22,490 nucleotides of DNA from Oleispira sp963933055 (lineage in GTDB: Bacteria; Pseudomonadota; Gammaproteobacteria; Pseudomonadales; Oceanobacteraceae), in assembly GCA_963933055.1 (NCBI GenBank), contig CAWVSY010000057.1:1-22490 (forward strand), in the 5' to 3' direction. Below are positions 6,392 to 14,706 of this stretch, one piece after another. Every line of letters starts with the position of its first letter. Positions within the stretch are counted from its first letter, which is position 1. The notes under the pieces are model-generated. The model saw nothing but the letters and a program-made list of their open reading frames with translations, searched no databases and was not told the DNA's origin. The translations under genes were made by a program, and so were the position numbers.

Positions 6392-9085
6392 TTAGCTATA
6401 TAGCGGGTCTAGTTTTGCAGGGTTAATACCAAGTTCTTCGCGTACTTTAACAAGAACATCGTTAGTTACTTTCCCTTCTTTTTTCAGTTCGTATAACGCT
6501 GCCCAAACAATATGCTGCCAATCAACTTCGAAGAAGTGGCGTAAATTCTCACGAGTATCACTGCGGCCAAAACCATCGGTACCCAGAACCTTGTATTCTC
6601 GATTTTCGGGGATATAAGGACGAATTTGATCACCATAGGTTTTCATATAATCTGTTGCCGCAATGATCGGCCCGACGGTATTTTGCAGCTGACGAGTCAC
6701 ATAGGGAATTTCTATCGTATCCCCTGCTGATAAGAAATCTTGGCGCTCACAGCCAAGACCATCACGACGCAATTCATTGAAAGACGTTACACTCCAAACC
6801 TGTGAGCAATAACCGTTCTCGGCCAGCCAGTCTGCTGCTTTTTCAACTTGCAATAAAATAGCACCACACCCTAACAGTTGAAGGCAATTTGCATCATCCT
6901 GCGCAGGAGTCCCCACTGTTTTTAATGGGTACATGCCACGACGAATACCTTCTTCTGCGCCTTCTGGCATTTCAGGGTGGGTATAATTTTCGTTCATCGT
7001 CGTAATGTAATAGAAGACTTTTTCTTTCTTCTCGTACATACGATGAATGCCATCTTGCATAATTACCGCAAGCTCATAACCATAAGTAGGATCATAGCTT
7101 ACACAATTAGGAATACTCGATGCCAAAACATGGCTATGACCATCTTGGTGTTGCAAACCTTCACCATTTAAAGTGGTTCTACCCGAAGTAGCACCAATCA
7201 AGAAACCTTGTGCCTGCATGTCTCCTGCAGCCCATGCTAAGTCACCAATGCGCTGAAAACCAAACATGGAATAGAAAACATACACAGGAATCATCGCCAA
7301 ACTGTTAGTACTGTATGACGTTGCGGCGGCCATCCAAGCGGCAAACGCACCGGCTTCGTTGATGCCTTCCTCTAAAATACGACCCTTTTTATCTTCACGG
7401 TAATACATCATCTGGCCAGAATCGACAGGGTTGTATAACTGACCTCCTGAAGAATAAATACCAAGCTGGCGGAACATCCCTTCCATACCAAAAGTCCGCG
7501 CTTCATCAGGCACAATAGGAACCACTCGCTCGCCTAATGTTTTATCTTTTACTAACTGCGAAAGAACTCGTACGAATGCCATAGTCGATGAAATTTCACG
7601 CTCACCACTACCATCAAGCTGCCCTTTAAAACTGGCCAGTTCAGGCGCTTTTAACGCTTGCCAGTTTTCCGTACGAACGGGCATATAACCACCTAGTTTT
7701 TCACGCTGCTTGCGTAAATACACCATTTCTGGACTATCTTCTGGTGGGCGATAAAAGGGAAGTTTCTCTAAATCTTCATCTCGAATCGGAACGTCAAAGC
7801 GATCTCGGAAAGCTTTCAAGCTATCAAAATCAAGTTTTTTCACCGAGTGGCTTGGGTTTTGTGCTTCAGCTTCTGGCCCCATGCCATAGCCTTTAACGGT
7901 ATGCGCAAGAATCACCGTTGGTTGGCCTTTATGATTCATGGCCTGCTGATAAGCGGCAAATACTTTATAAGGATCGTGCCCACCACGATTTAAATTAAAG
8001 ATATCTTTATCACTCATATCTTTAATTAATTCTTTTAATTCTGGGTACTTATTAAAAAAGTGCTCGCGGGTATATTGCCCACCTTTCGCTTTATAATTTT
8101 GGAATTCACCATCAACGGTTTCATCCATGCGCTTTTGCAAATAGCCTTTGCGATCTTTTGCTAATAAAGGGTCCCAAAAACGCCCCCAAACTACCTTGAT
8201 TACATTCCAGCCTGCGCCACGAAAAGAACTTTCAAGTTCTTGAATGATTTTTCCGTTGCCGCGCACAGGGCCATCAAGGCGCTGTAAGTTGCAATTAACA
8301 ACAAAAATTAAATTTTCTAATTTTTCACGACCAGCCAAAGAAATTGCGCCCAAGCTTTCTGGCTCGTCACATTCACCGTCGCCAAGAAACGCCCACACCT
8401 TACGATCTTTACGAGGCACCAATTCTCGGGCAGACATGTAACGCATAAAGTGTGCTTGATAGATGGCTTGCAGCGGCCCTAGCCCCATAGAAACTGTCGG
8501 AAATTGCCAATAATCGGGCATCAGTTTAGGGTGAGGATAAGACGATAATCCAGGCTTTAAGGCTTCGCGGCGAAAAGACTCTAAATCTTTTTCATCAAAG
8601 CGTCCTTCTAAATATGATCGGGCATAGATACCTGGGGATACGTGTCCTTGGTAATAAATTAAATCACCAAGAGGAGATTCTTCGCTATTAGGATTAGGCG
8701 CACGGAAAAAGTGATTGAAACCTACGTCGTATAAAGTCGCACTCGAAGCAAAACTGGAAATATGACCGCCTAAATCTCCCGCGTCTTCTTTGTTCGCTCG
8801 GCTAACCATAGCCAAGGCATTCCAACGAATTAGCGATCGTATGCGACGTTCGATAAATAAATCGCCGGGTAAAGGGGTTTCAGCTTCTGGAGGGATGGTA
8901 TTGCGGTAAGGTGTTGTTAAGGCATAAGGCAGTGGAGCCCCGTTTTTGGTCGCGCGCTCAGCAATGCGTTCAATTAAAAAGTGAGCTCGCTCAATACCTT
9001 CTGCGCGAATAACCGAGTGTATCGCATCGACCCACTCTTTTGTTTCAATCGGGTCGTTATCCTGCGTCTCTTTATAGTCGTCCAT
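6392..9085 (-). CDS. aceE: Pyruvate dehydrogenase E1 component, homodimeric type
   Basis: Thiamine-diphosphate enzyme that decarboxylates pyruvate and acetylates the lipoyl groups of AceF. The 897 residues match the large single-chain E1 of Gammaproteobacteria rather than the alpha/beta form. Landmarks are GGHISSFASSATLYDVGFNH at about 107-126 (active-site His region), the thiamine/metal motif GDGECDEPESLG at about 235-246 running on to NCNLQRLDGPVRGNG, and the long C-terminal transketolase-like part with GATSGRTTLNGEGLQHQDGH. The ATG has AAGGA five bases upstream, and a sigma-70-like promoter lies 40-70 bases before it. The stop codon is adjacent to the aceF ribosome-binding region. No PdhR-type operator (ATTGGTnnnACCAAT) was seen in the 97-base upstream gap. 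Confidence 0.97.
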   Translation of the reverse strand: MDDYKETQDNDPIETKEWVDAIHSVIRAEGIERAHFLIERIAERATKNGAPLPYALTTPYRNTIPPEAETPLPGDLFIERRIRSLIRWNALAMVSRANKEDAGDLGGHISSFASSATLYDVGFNHFFRAPNPNSEESPLGDLIYYQGHVSPGIYARSYLEGRFDEKDLESFRREALKPGLSSYPHPKLMPDYWQFPTVSMGLGPLQAIYQAHFMRYMSARELVPRKDRKVWAFLGDGECDEPESLGAISLAGREKLENLIFVVNCNLQRLDGPVRGNGKIIQELESSFRGAGWNVIKVVWGRFWDPLLAKDRKGYLQKRMDETVDGEFQNYKAKGGQYTREHFFNKYPELKELIKDMSDKDIFNLNRGGHDPYKVFAAYQQAMNHKGQPTVILAHTVKGYGMGPEAEAQNPSHSVKKLDFDSLKAFRDRFDVPIRDEDLEKLPFYRPPEDSPEMVYLRKQREKLGGYMPVRTENWQALKAPELASFKGQLDGSGEREISSTMAFVRVLSQLVKDKTLGERVVPIVPDEARTFGMEGMFRQLGIYSSGGQLYNPVDSGQMMYYREDKKGRILEEGINEAGAFAAWMAAATSYSTNSLAMIPVYVFYSMFGFQRIGDLAWAAGDMQAQGFLIGATSGRTTLNGEGLQHQDGHSHVLASSIPNCVSYDPTYGYELAVIMQDGIHRMYEKKEKVFYYITTMNENYTHPEMPEGAEEGIRRGMYPLKTVGTPAQDDANCLQLLGCGAILLQVEKAADWLAENGYCSQVWSVTSFNELRRDGLGCERQDFLSAGDTIEIPYVTRQLQNTVGPIIAATDYMKTYGDQIRPYIPENREYKVLGTDGFGRSDTRENLRHFFEVDWQHIVWAALYELKKEGKVTNDVLVKVREELGINPAKLDPLYS

Positions 9086-9124
9086 AGAATCCTTGTCCTA
9101 ATAGAATGTGCATATCTGCAATTC

Positions 9125-9154
9125 AGTATAGTTAAAAATTCAGCGGTGAAGCAA
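9125..9154 (-). promoter_or_regulatory. Putative sigma-70 promoter of aceEF
   Basis: On the minus strand TTGCTT (9149-9154) is followed, after 18 bases, by TATACT (9125-9130), about 40 bases before the aceE ATG. Both hexamers are close to consensus, though the spacing is one base long. It sits in the only gap between btuF and aceE, so aceEF is probably transcribed separately from the B12 genes upstream. Confidence 0.5.
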
Positions 9155-9182
9155 GAAAGAACAACCTAGTTAAAAATAATCA

Positions 9183-10073
9183 TTACTCTTTGCTCTCGCG
9201 GGCTTTTTGCATCGCTTCACACAACTGTTCTGTACCTAATAAAAAGCGCACGGTAGGGCGCTGAAAAAGCTCTGGCGCTATGTGGTACAGCTGGTTGGCC
9301 TCTACTGCTTGCAAGGTTTTATACTGACGCCAGTCATCCAACCATTCCGGACGAGCCTGACCCATACCACTGGCAACGATAACCTGTGGGTCCTGTATTA
9401 AGATTGATTCAATACTGACTTGCGGATTAGTCATAGGTAAATCCGAGAAAATATTGATACCACCACACACTTCAATGGCTCTACTGATGAAGGTATTGCC
9501 ATTTTGAGTCATCAAAGGCGCATTCCAAACCTGGTAAAAAACACTCACCTTTTCTTGTTCACTATAAGTATTACGTAAATAGGTTAACTTTTTATTAAAT
9601 GTCGCGATTGCTTTAGCAGCCTGCTCGTTATTATCGGTTATTTTCCCGTAGATAAATAAGGCATTGGCAATGTCTTTAAACTCTCGCGGATCGGAGACTA
9701 AAATAGGCAAACCTAATGCTTTTAAGCGATCGAGTTCACGATTGCGATTGCCTTCGGGCCAAGCAATTAATAAGTCAGGTTTTAAGGCAACGATGGCTTC
9801 AATATTTAACGCGCTATAACCCCCTACTCGAGGAATTTTTTTGGCAGCTTCAGGGTAATCTGAATACTGCACGGCTCCGACAACATGATCACCCGCCCCC
9901 ACTTCAAATAACAACTCCGTTGCATGAGGCATTAAGCTAACAATTCGTTGCAGTGGTTGATCAAATGTATGCTCAATGCCCTCATCATCAATAATACTGA
10001 TTGAAGATGCGCACACATTAATGCTTAAAAATACGCCCAATAAGGTTAAAACAAAAGAAAAGGTATCGCGCAT
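9183..10073 (-). CDS. btuF: Periplasmic cobalamin-binding protein BtuF
   Basis: Substrate-binding protein that delivers cobalamin or other corrinoids in the periplasm to a BtuCD-type ABC importer. It has 296 residues. A signal peptide covers about 1-23 (hydrophobic FVLTLLGVFLSINVCASS), followed by the class III binding-protein fold (TroA/BtuF type) with QRIVSLMPHATELLFEVGAGDHVVG and PRVGGYSALNIEAIVALKPDLLIAWPEGN, close to BtuF of enteric bacteria. It starts 30 bases after cobD on the same strand, as third gene of cbiB-cobD-btuF. A role in B12 transport rests on this context as much as on sequence, because siderophore-binding relatives share the fold. No btuC or btuD permease or ATPase gene is in the window, so the partner importer must be elsewhere. 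Confidence 0.88.
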   Translation of the reverse strand: MRDTFSFVLTLLGVFLSINVCASSISIIDDEGIEHTFDQPLQRIVSLMPHATELLFEVGAGDHVVGAVQYSDYPEAAKKIPRVGGYSALNIEAIVALKPDLLIAWPEGNRNRELDRLKALGLPILVSDPREFKDIANALFIYGKITDNNEQAAKAIATFNKKLTYLRNTYSEQEKVSVFYQVWNAPLMTQNGNTFISRAIEVCGGINIFSDLPMTNPQVSIESILIQDPQVIVASGMGQARPEWLDDWRQYKTLQAVEANQLYHIAPELFQRPTVRFLLGTEQLCEAMQKARESKE

Positions 10074-10103
10074 AATAAGCCTAAGAAAATCGTAATAGAG
10101 TAG

Positions 10104-11216
10104 TTAAAGAGTCAATGTGGCTAAAGCAGATTCTAAACGCTGCCAGCTATCGTCATTATTTTTGGGCAATCCAAAGCGTAAGCCTGCATCTGTTTTACTC
10201 GTTTTCGGCAAAAATCTTACTAACACAGCCTGCTTTGCCAATTGCGTAAAAATTGATTCTGCTTGCTCATGGTACAAGGTCTGAAACAAATCGGTACCCT
10301 CACAATCACAGAACAAATAGCTTTCTAATAACTTAGCCAAGTGTATGGACTGTTGAGACAGCTCTTGGCGTTGTTTATTAATCCATTCTTGATCTTGCAA
10401 GGCAAGATTACCGAGGTATTGTGCAGGATGGCTCACCGCCCAAGGTCCTAGCATTTTATCCAATTTTTTAATCGCCTTTTCTGACGAAAAAACAAAACCT
10501 AAACGCATACCTGCTAAGCCAAAAAACTTACCCACAGAGCGTAATACAAATAAGCCATCACGCTCGACTTGGTTAACTAAACTTTGTTCTGGGGTTGTAT
10601 CCATAAAGGCTTCATCAACAATGAGCCAGCCACCACGTTGGTGTAAAATAGACCACCACTTTAATAATTGATTCGCTGACCAGCGCTGGCCACTGGGGTT
10701 GTCTGGGTTTAATAGAATTAAAACATCAACAGGTTGCTGAGTTAATAATTGTGAAATTTTATCGCCCGCGACTTTATTTACCCGATGACCTTGCTCTTCC
10801 CAAGCGATGCTATGCTCAGCGTAACTGCCCGCAGTAATCCAAACTTTGGCGGCCCCTTTTGCTTTCGCTCCACCCGACAATGCGCTGTACAAACTTGGCA
10901 ATAGTCGAATGCCTTGCTGCGAACCGGCGCACGGTAAAATATTATTTCTATTAATGGTATCAACAGAGCCTTGGCAATTATGAAGGTAATAATGTAAAGC
11001 CGTTTGCTCTAACCCTTCCTCTGATGTGTTTTGCTCTTCCGGCAGGCGCTGCCAAACAGATTGAGGAATTTCAGCAACAGGCCAGCTGGTTGGATTAATG
11101 CCCGTGCTAATATCTAACCACTGCTCAGCAGGAATATTAAAATACTCCGCAGCGGCATTCAAAGCACCACCATGGGCAGGTAAAAAAGAATGAGGCCGAT
11201 AATAATTAGAAAACAA
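10104..11216 (-). CDS. cobD: L-threonine-O-3-phosphate decarboxylase CobD
   Basis: PLP enzyme of the class I/II aminotransferase fold that makes (R)-1-amino-2-propanol phosphate, the linker between corrin ring and nucleotide loop (named CobC in Pseudomonas nomenclature). It has 370 residues. HGGALNAAAEYFNIP and DISTGINPTSWP near the start are typical of the family; LLNPDNPSGQ lies near 167-176, and the PLP lysine is in RSVGKFFGLAGMRLGF near residue 229. The start is TTG. It is supported by AGGAGG eight bases upstream (11225-11230) and by lack of a better ATG. The first 11 bases overlap the end of cbiB, so translation of the pair is probably coupled. Context (cbiB upstream, btuF downstream) separates it from histidinol-phosphate aminotransferases. 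Confidence 0.92.
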   Translation of the reverse strand: MFSNYYRPHSFLPAHGGALNAAAEYFNIPAEQWLDISTGINPTSWPVAEIPQSVWQRLPEEQNTSEEGLEQTALHYYLHNCQGSVDTINRNNILPCAGSQQGIRLLPSLYSALSGGAKAKGAAKVWITAGSYAEHSIAWEEQGHRVNKVAGDKISQLLTQQPVDVLILLNPDNPSGQRWSANQLLKWWSILHQRGGWLIVDEAFMDTTPEQSLVNQVERDGLFVLRSVGKFFGLAGMRLGFVFSSEKAIKKLDKMLGPWAVSHPAQYLGNLALQDQEWINKQRQELSQQSIHLAKLLESYLFCDCEGTDLFQTLYHEQAESIFTQLAKQAVLVRFLPKTSKTDAGLRFGLPKNNDDSWQRLESALATLTL

Positions 11217-12174
11217 ATACCAGCCCTCCTATACAGAACAACCAAAACAATAAAGTGCGTTGCACTAAAGTTAATGATTCAACAATGGTATCGACATTGG
11301 CTGATTCACCACAGCCCATCGCTGGCTTTTCGTGCCACTCAAGCTTATCTTCAGAGCCTTGTATTGTTTTATACCAAGCACCTTCACTTAGCTGTACATT
11401 CAGCGCTCCTGCACCAGCCGTCATTACCGGACCACCATTTGGGCTAGCACAAGCTTTTGCTTGTGTGCGCCAGCACATTAATGCTTTTTTACCTTGTTCC
11501 ACCGAACTTGCACAAAATACAAAGCCATAGGCCGTTAAACGTGCTGGCAGGTAATTTAAAACATCGTCAAAATAGGCAGAGAAACGACCAAAATATAAAA
11601 ACTGTGTATTTTTATATCCCCACATAGCATCCAAGGTATTAACAAGGCGATGTAAAATTGCACCTTCTACCCCCGCGATCATGAACCAAAATAGGGTTGC
11701 AAACAGTGCATCAGAGCTATTTTCTAATACACTTTCAACAGACGCCTGCGCTATTTGTGTCGCATCGAGCTGCTGAGTATCTCGGCTAACAATCCAACTT
11801 AATTTGGTTTGGGCACCGTCAATTTGATTGATTTTTAATTCATCAAAGATTGCGCGAGCATGCTGCTGCAAACTCGACCAACCAATGCATAAGTACAATA
11901 AGCCAGCATCAATAAATACATTGATAAAATCAGGAACAGAATGCTGAATCACAACCACGATACCAACAATAGGGATAATCGCTAATAGGCACGCCAAAGC
12001 CCCCTGTATAAACTGGCTACGACTATCAATACGCGTCCCGGTAGGCGCATTAAAATGACGCTGCAAAAAATCGACATACCGACCAAAACCGATCAAAGGA
12101 TGGTATTTTTTCGGCTCACCGAAGCGATAGTCTAAGGCGAGTGCGAATAACAATGAAAAAAAGCTGAGGATCAC
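11206..12174 (-). CDS. cbiB: Adenosylcobinamide-phosphate synthase CbiB
   Basis: Inner-membrane enzyme that joins aminopropanol phosphate to adenosylcobyric acid, giving adenosylcobinamide phosphate (CobD in Pseudomonas nomenclature). Family marks are the N-terminal LALDYRFGEPKKYHPLIGFGRYV, SRDTQQLDATQIAQASVESVLENSSDA in the middle, NTLDAMWGYKN, and SPNGGPVMTAGAGALNVQL towards the C-terminus, with several hydrophobic segments and a final one reaching the C-terminus. The open frame runs back to an ATG at 12261, but that adds 29 polar residues not typical of the family and overlaps cobQ. I chose the GTG at 12172-12174, with AAGAG eight bases upstream, giving 322 residues, about the usual length. 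It is first in the cbiB-cobD-btuF unit. Confidence 0.9.
   Translation of the reverse strand: MILSFFSLLFALALDYRFGEPKKYHPLIGFGRYVDFLQRHFNAPTGTRIDSRSQFIQGALACLLAIIPIVGIVVVIQHSVPDFINVFIDAGLLYLCIGWSSLQQHARAIFDELKINQIDGAQTKLSWIVSRDTQQLDATQIAQASVESVLENSSDALFATLFWFMIAGVEGAILHRLVNTLDAMWGYKNTQFLYFGRFSAYFDDVLNYLPARLTAYGFVFCASSVEQGKKALMCWRTQAKACASPNGGPVMTAGAGALNVQLSEGAWYKTIQGSEDKLEWHEKPAMGCGESANVDTIVESLTLVQRTLLFWLFCIGGLVFVF
11225..11230 (-). promoter_or_regulatory. Strong ribosome-binding site for the TTG start of cobD
   Basis: On the minus strand this reads AGGAGG, complementary to the 16S rRNA 3' end, with exactly eight bases to the TTG that opens cobD. It lies inside the last codons of cbiB and decides the cobD start. 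Confidence 0.75.
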
Positions 12175-12237
12175 ATCAAAATCTCTTAAAATAGGTACTT
12201 TAGATATTACGCTGATTTTAACAGGCTTACCCTTTTT
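12175..12237. promoter_or_regulatory. Divergent cbiB/cobQ intergenic region
   Basis: These 63 bases separate the chosen cbiB start from the first cobQ ATG and must carry, or overlap, promoters for both units unless these lie inside the coding ends. The region is AT-rich with several weak -10-like hexamers (TATTAC on plus, TAATAT on minus) but no convincing -35/-10 pair. No cobalamin-riboswitch core (GCTGCCCCCGCAAC-like) is visible, and the region is too short to hold one. Confidence 0.4.
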
Positions 12238-13857
12238 ATGCTTCATCAAGTTGAACAACAAGCGGCTCTAGTACGCATTTTCCAACAAAATAAACAACTG
12301 ACCTTGATGGTGCAAGGAACGACGTCTGACGCAGGGAAAAGCACGCTCTGCTGCGCATTGGGCCGAGTATTAAAACGCCAAGGCATATCGGTTGCGCCGT
12401 TTAAATCCCAAAATATGGCGCTTAATAGCGCGGTAACAGAAGACGGTGGCGAAATTGGTCGCGCACAAGCTTTACAAGCTCAGGCTTGTGGTTTGAAACC
12501 TCATACCGATTTTAATCCTGTTCTACTCAAACCTACCTCTGATGTTGGTTGTCAGGTGATCATTAATGGTAAAGCTATTTTAAGCCCTAACGGCGAAGCT
12601 GATGGCGGAAAAATGAAAGCTCGCCAGTATCATGATTATAAACCGACGGCGATGAAGGCTGTTTTGGCGTCTCATAAACGATTAAGCCAGCAATACGATT
12701 GGGTCATTGCTGAGGGTGCTGGCAGCCCTGCAGAAATCAATTTACGCGATCGTGATATTGCTAATATGGGATTTGCGGAAGCGGTTGATTGCCCCGTTAT
12801 TATTGTTGCCGATATTGATCGAGGGGGTGTATTTGCTCATATTGTAGGAACGCTGGATTGTTTATCTGAGTCTGAGCGTAGGCGTGTGGTTGGCTTTGTT
12901 ATTAATCGCTTTCGCGGTGATGTCAGTTTGCTACAGCCTGGTTTAGATTGGTTAGAAGAAAAAACGGGGAAACCTGTATTAGCGGTTTTGCCGTATTTAA
13001 TGGGATTGCATTTAGACAGTGAAGATTCGGTCAGTTTGTCGGAGACATTAGACGATAAGGATTCAGTTCAAACTCATTTAAGCCATCAGCAGAGGCTAAA
13101 AGTTGTTGTGCCTATTTATCCTCGCGTCAGCAATCATACCGATTTAGATCCAATCGCGGCGCACCCGCAAGTTGATTTAGAGTTAGTCGGCCCTTCTATT
13201 TCAGGCAGTAAAGTAACAGAAGCGGCTCATATCCCAAAAGCGGATTTGATAATTTTACCCGGCTCTAAAAATACTCGCGCGGATTTGGCTTGGCTAAAAG
13301 AGCAAGGTTGGCTGCCTTATTTACAGCAGCATTTACGCTATGGCGGTAAAATTTTAGGGATTTGCGGTGGTCTACAAATGCTTGGCAAGCTAATTCATGA
13401 TCCATTGGGATTAGAAGGTTTAGTTGGCAGTAGCGAAGGGTTTGGCTGGCTCAATATTGAGACTGAATTACAACCGCAGAAAACGTTGAAAAATGTGTCT
13501 GGAACATTAAGCCTGCCCCATCAAGACACTTGTGATATTCAAGGTTATGAAATTCACGCAGGGTTAACATTAGCGTCATTAGAGGGATCTGATACCGCAG
13601 AAAATACGTCGATTATCCAAACCGATAATGATCATATTTGTGCATTGCTATCAGATGATGAACAAATTCTTGCCAGCTATTGGCATGGGCTAATGGATAC
13701 GCCTGAAGCATTGCAATCAATTTTACGCTGGGCAGGTGCCGAAACTCGCTTGGTCGATTATCAAGAGTTGCGCGAAAAAAGCTTAGATGCGCTGGCGGAT
13801 TCCGCCTTCGACAGTTTTGATTGGCAAAAGCTTGAAAGCGCACTGGCTAAATTTTAA
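12238..13857 (+). CDS. cobQ: Cobyric acid synthase CobQ
   Basis: Glutamine-dependent amidotransferase that converts adenosylcobyrinic acid a,c-diamide to adenosylcobyric acid by four ATP-driven amidations (CbiP in Salmonella). It has 539 residues. The N-terminal dethiobiotin-synthetase-like domain has the P-loop QGTTSDAGKST (26-36), FKSQNMALNSAVT and EGAGSPAEINLRDRDIANMGFAEAVDCPV. The C-terminal class I-like glutaminase domain has the nucleophile Cys376 in GICGGLQMLG and His483 in YWHGLMD. Homologues usually begin at the equivalent of MTLMVQG. This ORF has about 20 extra residues, and the true start could be CTG at 12298 or ATG at 12307; none has a strong Shine-Dalgarno sequence. It stands alone on its strand, divergent from cbiB and convergent with cobS. 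Confidence 0.95.
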   Translation: MLHQVEQQAALVRIFQQNKQLTLMVQGTTSDAGKSTLCCALGRVLKRQGISVAPFKSQNMALNSAVTEDGGEIGRAQALQAQACGLKPHTDFNPVLLKPTSDVGCQVIINGKAILSPNGEADGGKMKARQYHDYKPTAMKAVLASHKRLSQQYDWVIAEGAGSPAEINLRDRDIANMGFAEAVDCPVIIVADIDRGGVFAHIVGTLDCLSESERRRVVGFVINRFRGDVSLLQPGLDWLEEKTGKPVLAVLPYLMGLHLDSEDSVSLSETLDDKDSVQTHLSHQQRLKVVVPIYPRVSNHTDLDPIAAHPQVDLELVGPSISGSKVTEAAHIPKADLIILPGSKNTRADLAWLKEQGWLPYLQQHLRYGGKILGICGGLQMLGKLIHDPLGLEGLVGSSEGFGWLNIETELQPQKTLKNVSGTLSLPHQDTCDIQGYEIHAGLTLASLEGSDTAENTSIIQTDNDHICALLSDDEQILASYWHGLMDTPEALQSILRWAGAETRLVDYQELREKSLDALADSAFDSFDWQKLESALAKF

Positions 13858-13890
13858 ACATCGTGAATGACGGCTTCCTGAAAGGCAGAA

Positions 13891-14706
13891 TCACAAAACC
13901 AACGCGCATAATAACAAGGCTTCTTGAACTTCAATCATCGCACCTGCCGTATCTCCTGTCGTGCCAGAGATACGTTGCATCATAATATTGCGCGCCCAGA
14001 GTAAAATTGCAGCAGCTAAAATAAGAATAAAAATAGATTTTTGCTGAACAAATACAACCGTTAACACCATACAAATAGTAGTAATAACAATCAATAAAAT
14101 AGGACTGATCGCTTGCTTAAGATTACTCCCCAATCCCTTTTCTCGAACATAAGGCGTAAAATAAAATAACGGTAAAATAGTGAATCGCGCAAGCATCGGT
14201 ACCACAAGAATTAATCCTGCTAAATAAAGCCCACCAAACTTATCGACTAAAACAAGCAAGGCTGAAAATTTTAAGAGCAAAACCAAAACCACTAACATAA
14301 CGCCCATAGGACCAACGGTAGGGTCTTTCATAATATCTAACGTGCGTTGCTTATCACCATAACCACCAACCCAAGCATCCGCCGCATCCGCCAAACCGTC
14401 TAAATGCAAACCACCTGTCACTAAAGACCAAACAACCAACATTAACGCCGCAATAACAAAACTTCGGCTATCAAAACCAACCACAGGAAAAGGGTTGGAG
14501 TTATTCACCTGCCAAGCACAAACAAAATAAATCGCAGCTAACAATGATCCAATAATTAATCCTACCAAAGGATAAAAGTATAACGAGCCTTGGCTGATTT
14601 CTTTGTTATTCGATTTTAATGCTTTGGATAAATTGACCGCAGGAATTCGCGTTAAAAACGCAATGGCATACCAAAATGAAAACCACGTTATTTTTAGGTT
14701 ATTCAT
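13891..14706 (-). CDS. cobS: Adenosylcobinamide-GDP ribazoletransferase CobS
   Basis: Integral inner-membrane cobalamin synthase that joins GDP-cobinamide to alpha-ribazole (or its phosphate) in the final assembly step. It has 271 residues and about six hydrophobic segments. The acidic metal-binding motif HLDGLADAADAWVGGYGDKQR lies at about 101-121, preceded by FLTRIPAV near residue 17 and FYPLVGLIIG near 45, all typical. The ATG overlaps the cobC stop in ATGAATAA (8 bases), with GGAGG inside the cobC end as ribosome-binding site, so translation is coupled. It is last gene of cobU-cobT-cobC-cobS and ends 33 bases from the convergent cobQ; no clear terminator is seen in that gap. Confidence 0.94.
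   Translation of the reverse strand: MNNLKITWFSFWYAIAFLTRIPAVNLSKALKSNNKEISQGSLYFYPLVGLIIGSLLAAIYFVCAWQVNNSNPFPVVGFDSRSFVIAALMLVVWSLVTGGLHLDGLADAADAWVGGYGDKQRTLDIMKDPTVGPMGVMLVVLVLLLKFSALLVLVDKFGGLYLAGLILVVPMLARFTILPLFYFTPYVREKGLGSNLKQAISPILLIVITTICMVLTVVFVQQKSIFILILAAAILLWARNIMMQRISGTTGDTAGAMIEVQEALLLCALVL

Noticed and set aside
13613..13843. 76-residue minus-strand frame within cobQ
   Set aside because: It lies opposite the glutaminase domain, overlaps it fully and has no supporting signals.
13858..13890. Bidirectional terminator between convergent cobQ and cobS
   Set aside because: GGCTTCCTGAAAGGC looks symmetric at first sight but does not pair, and no T-run follows on either strand.
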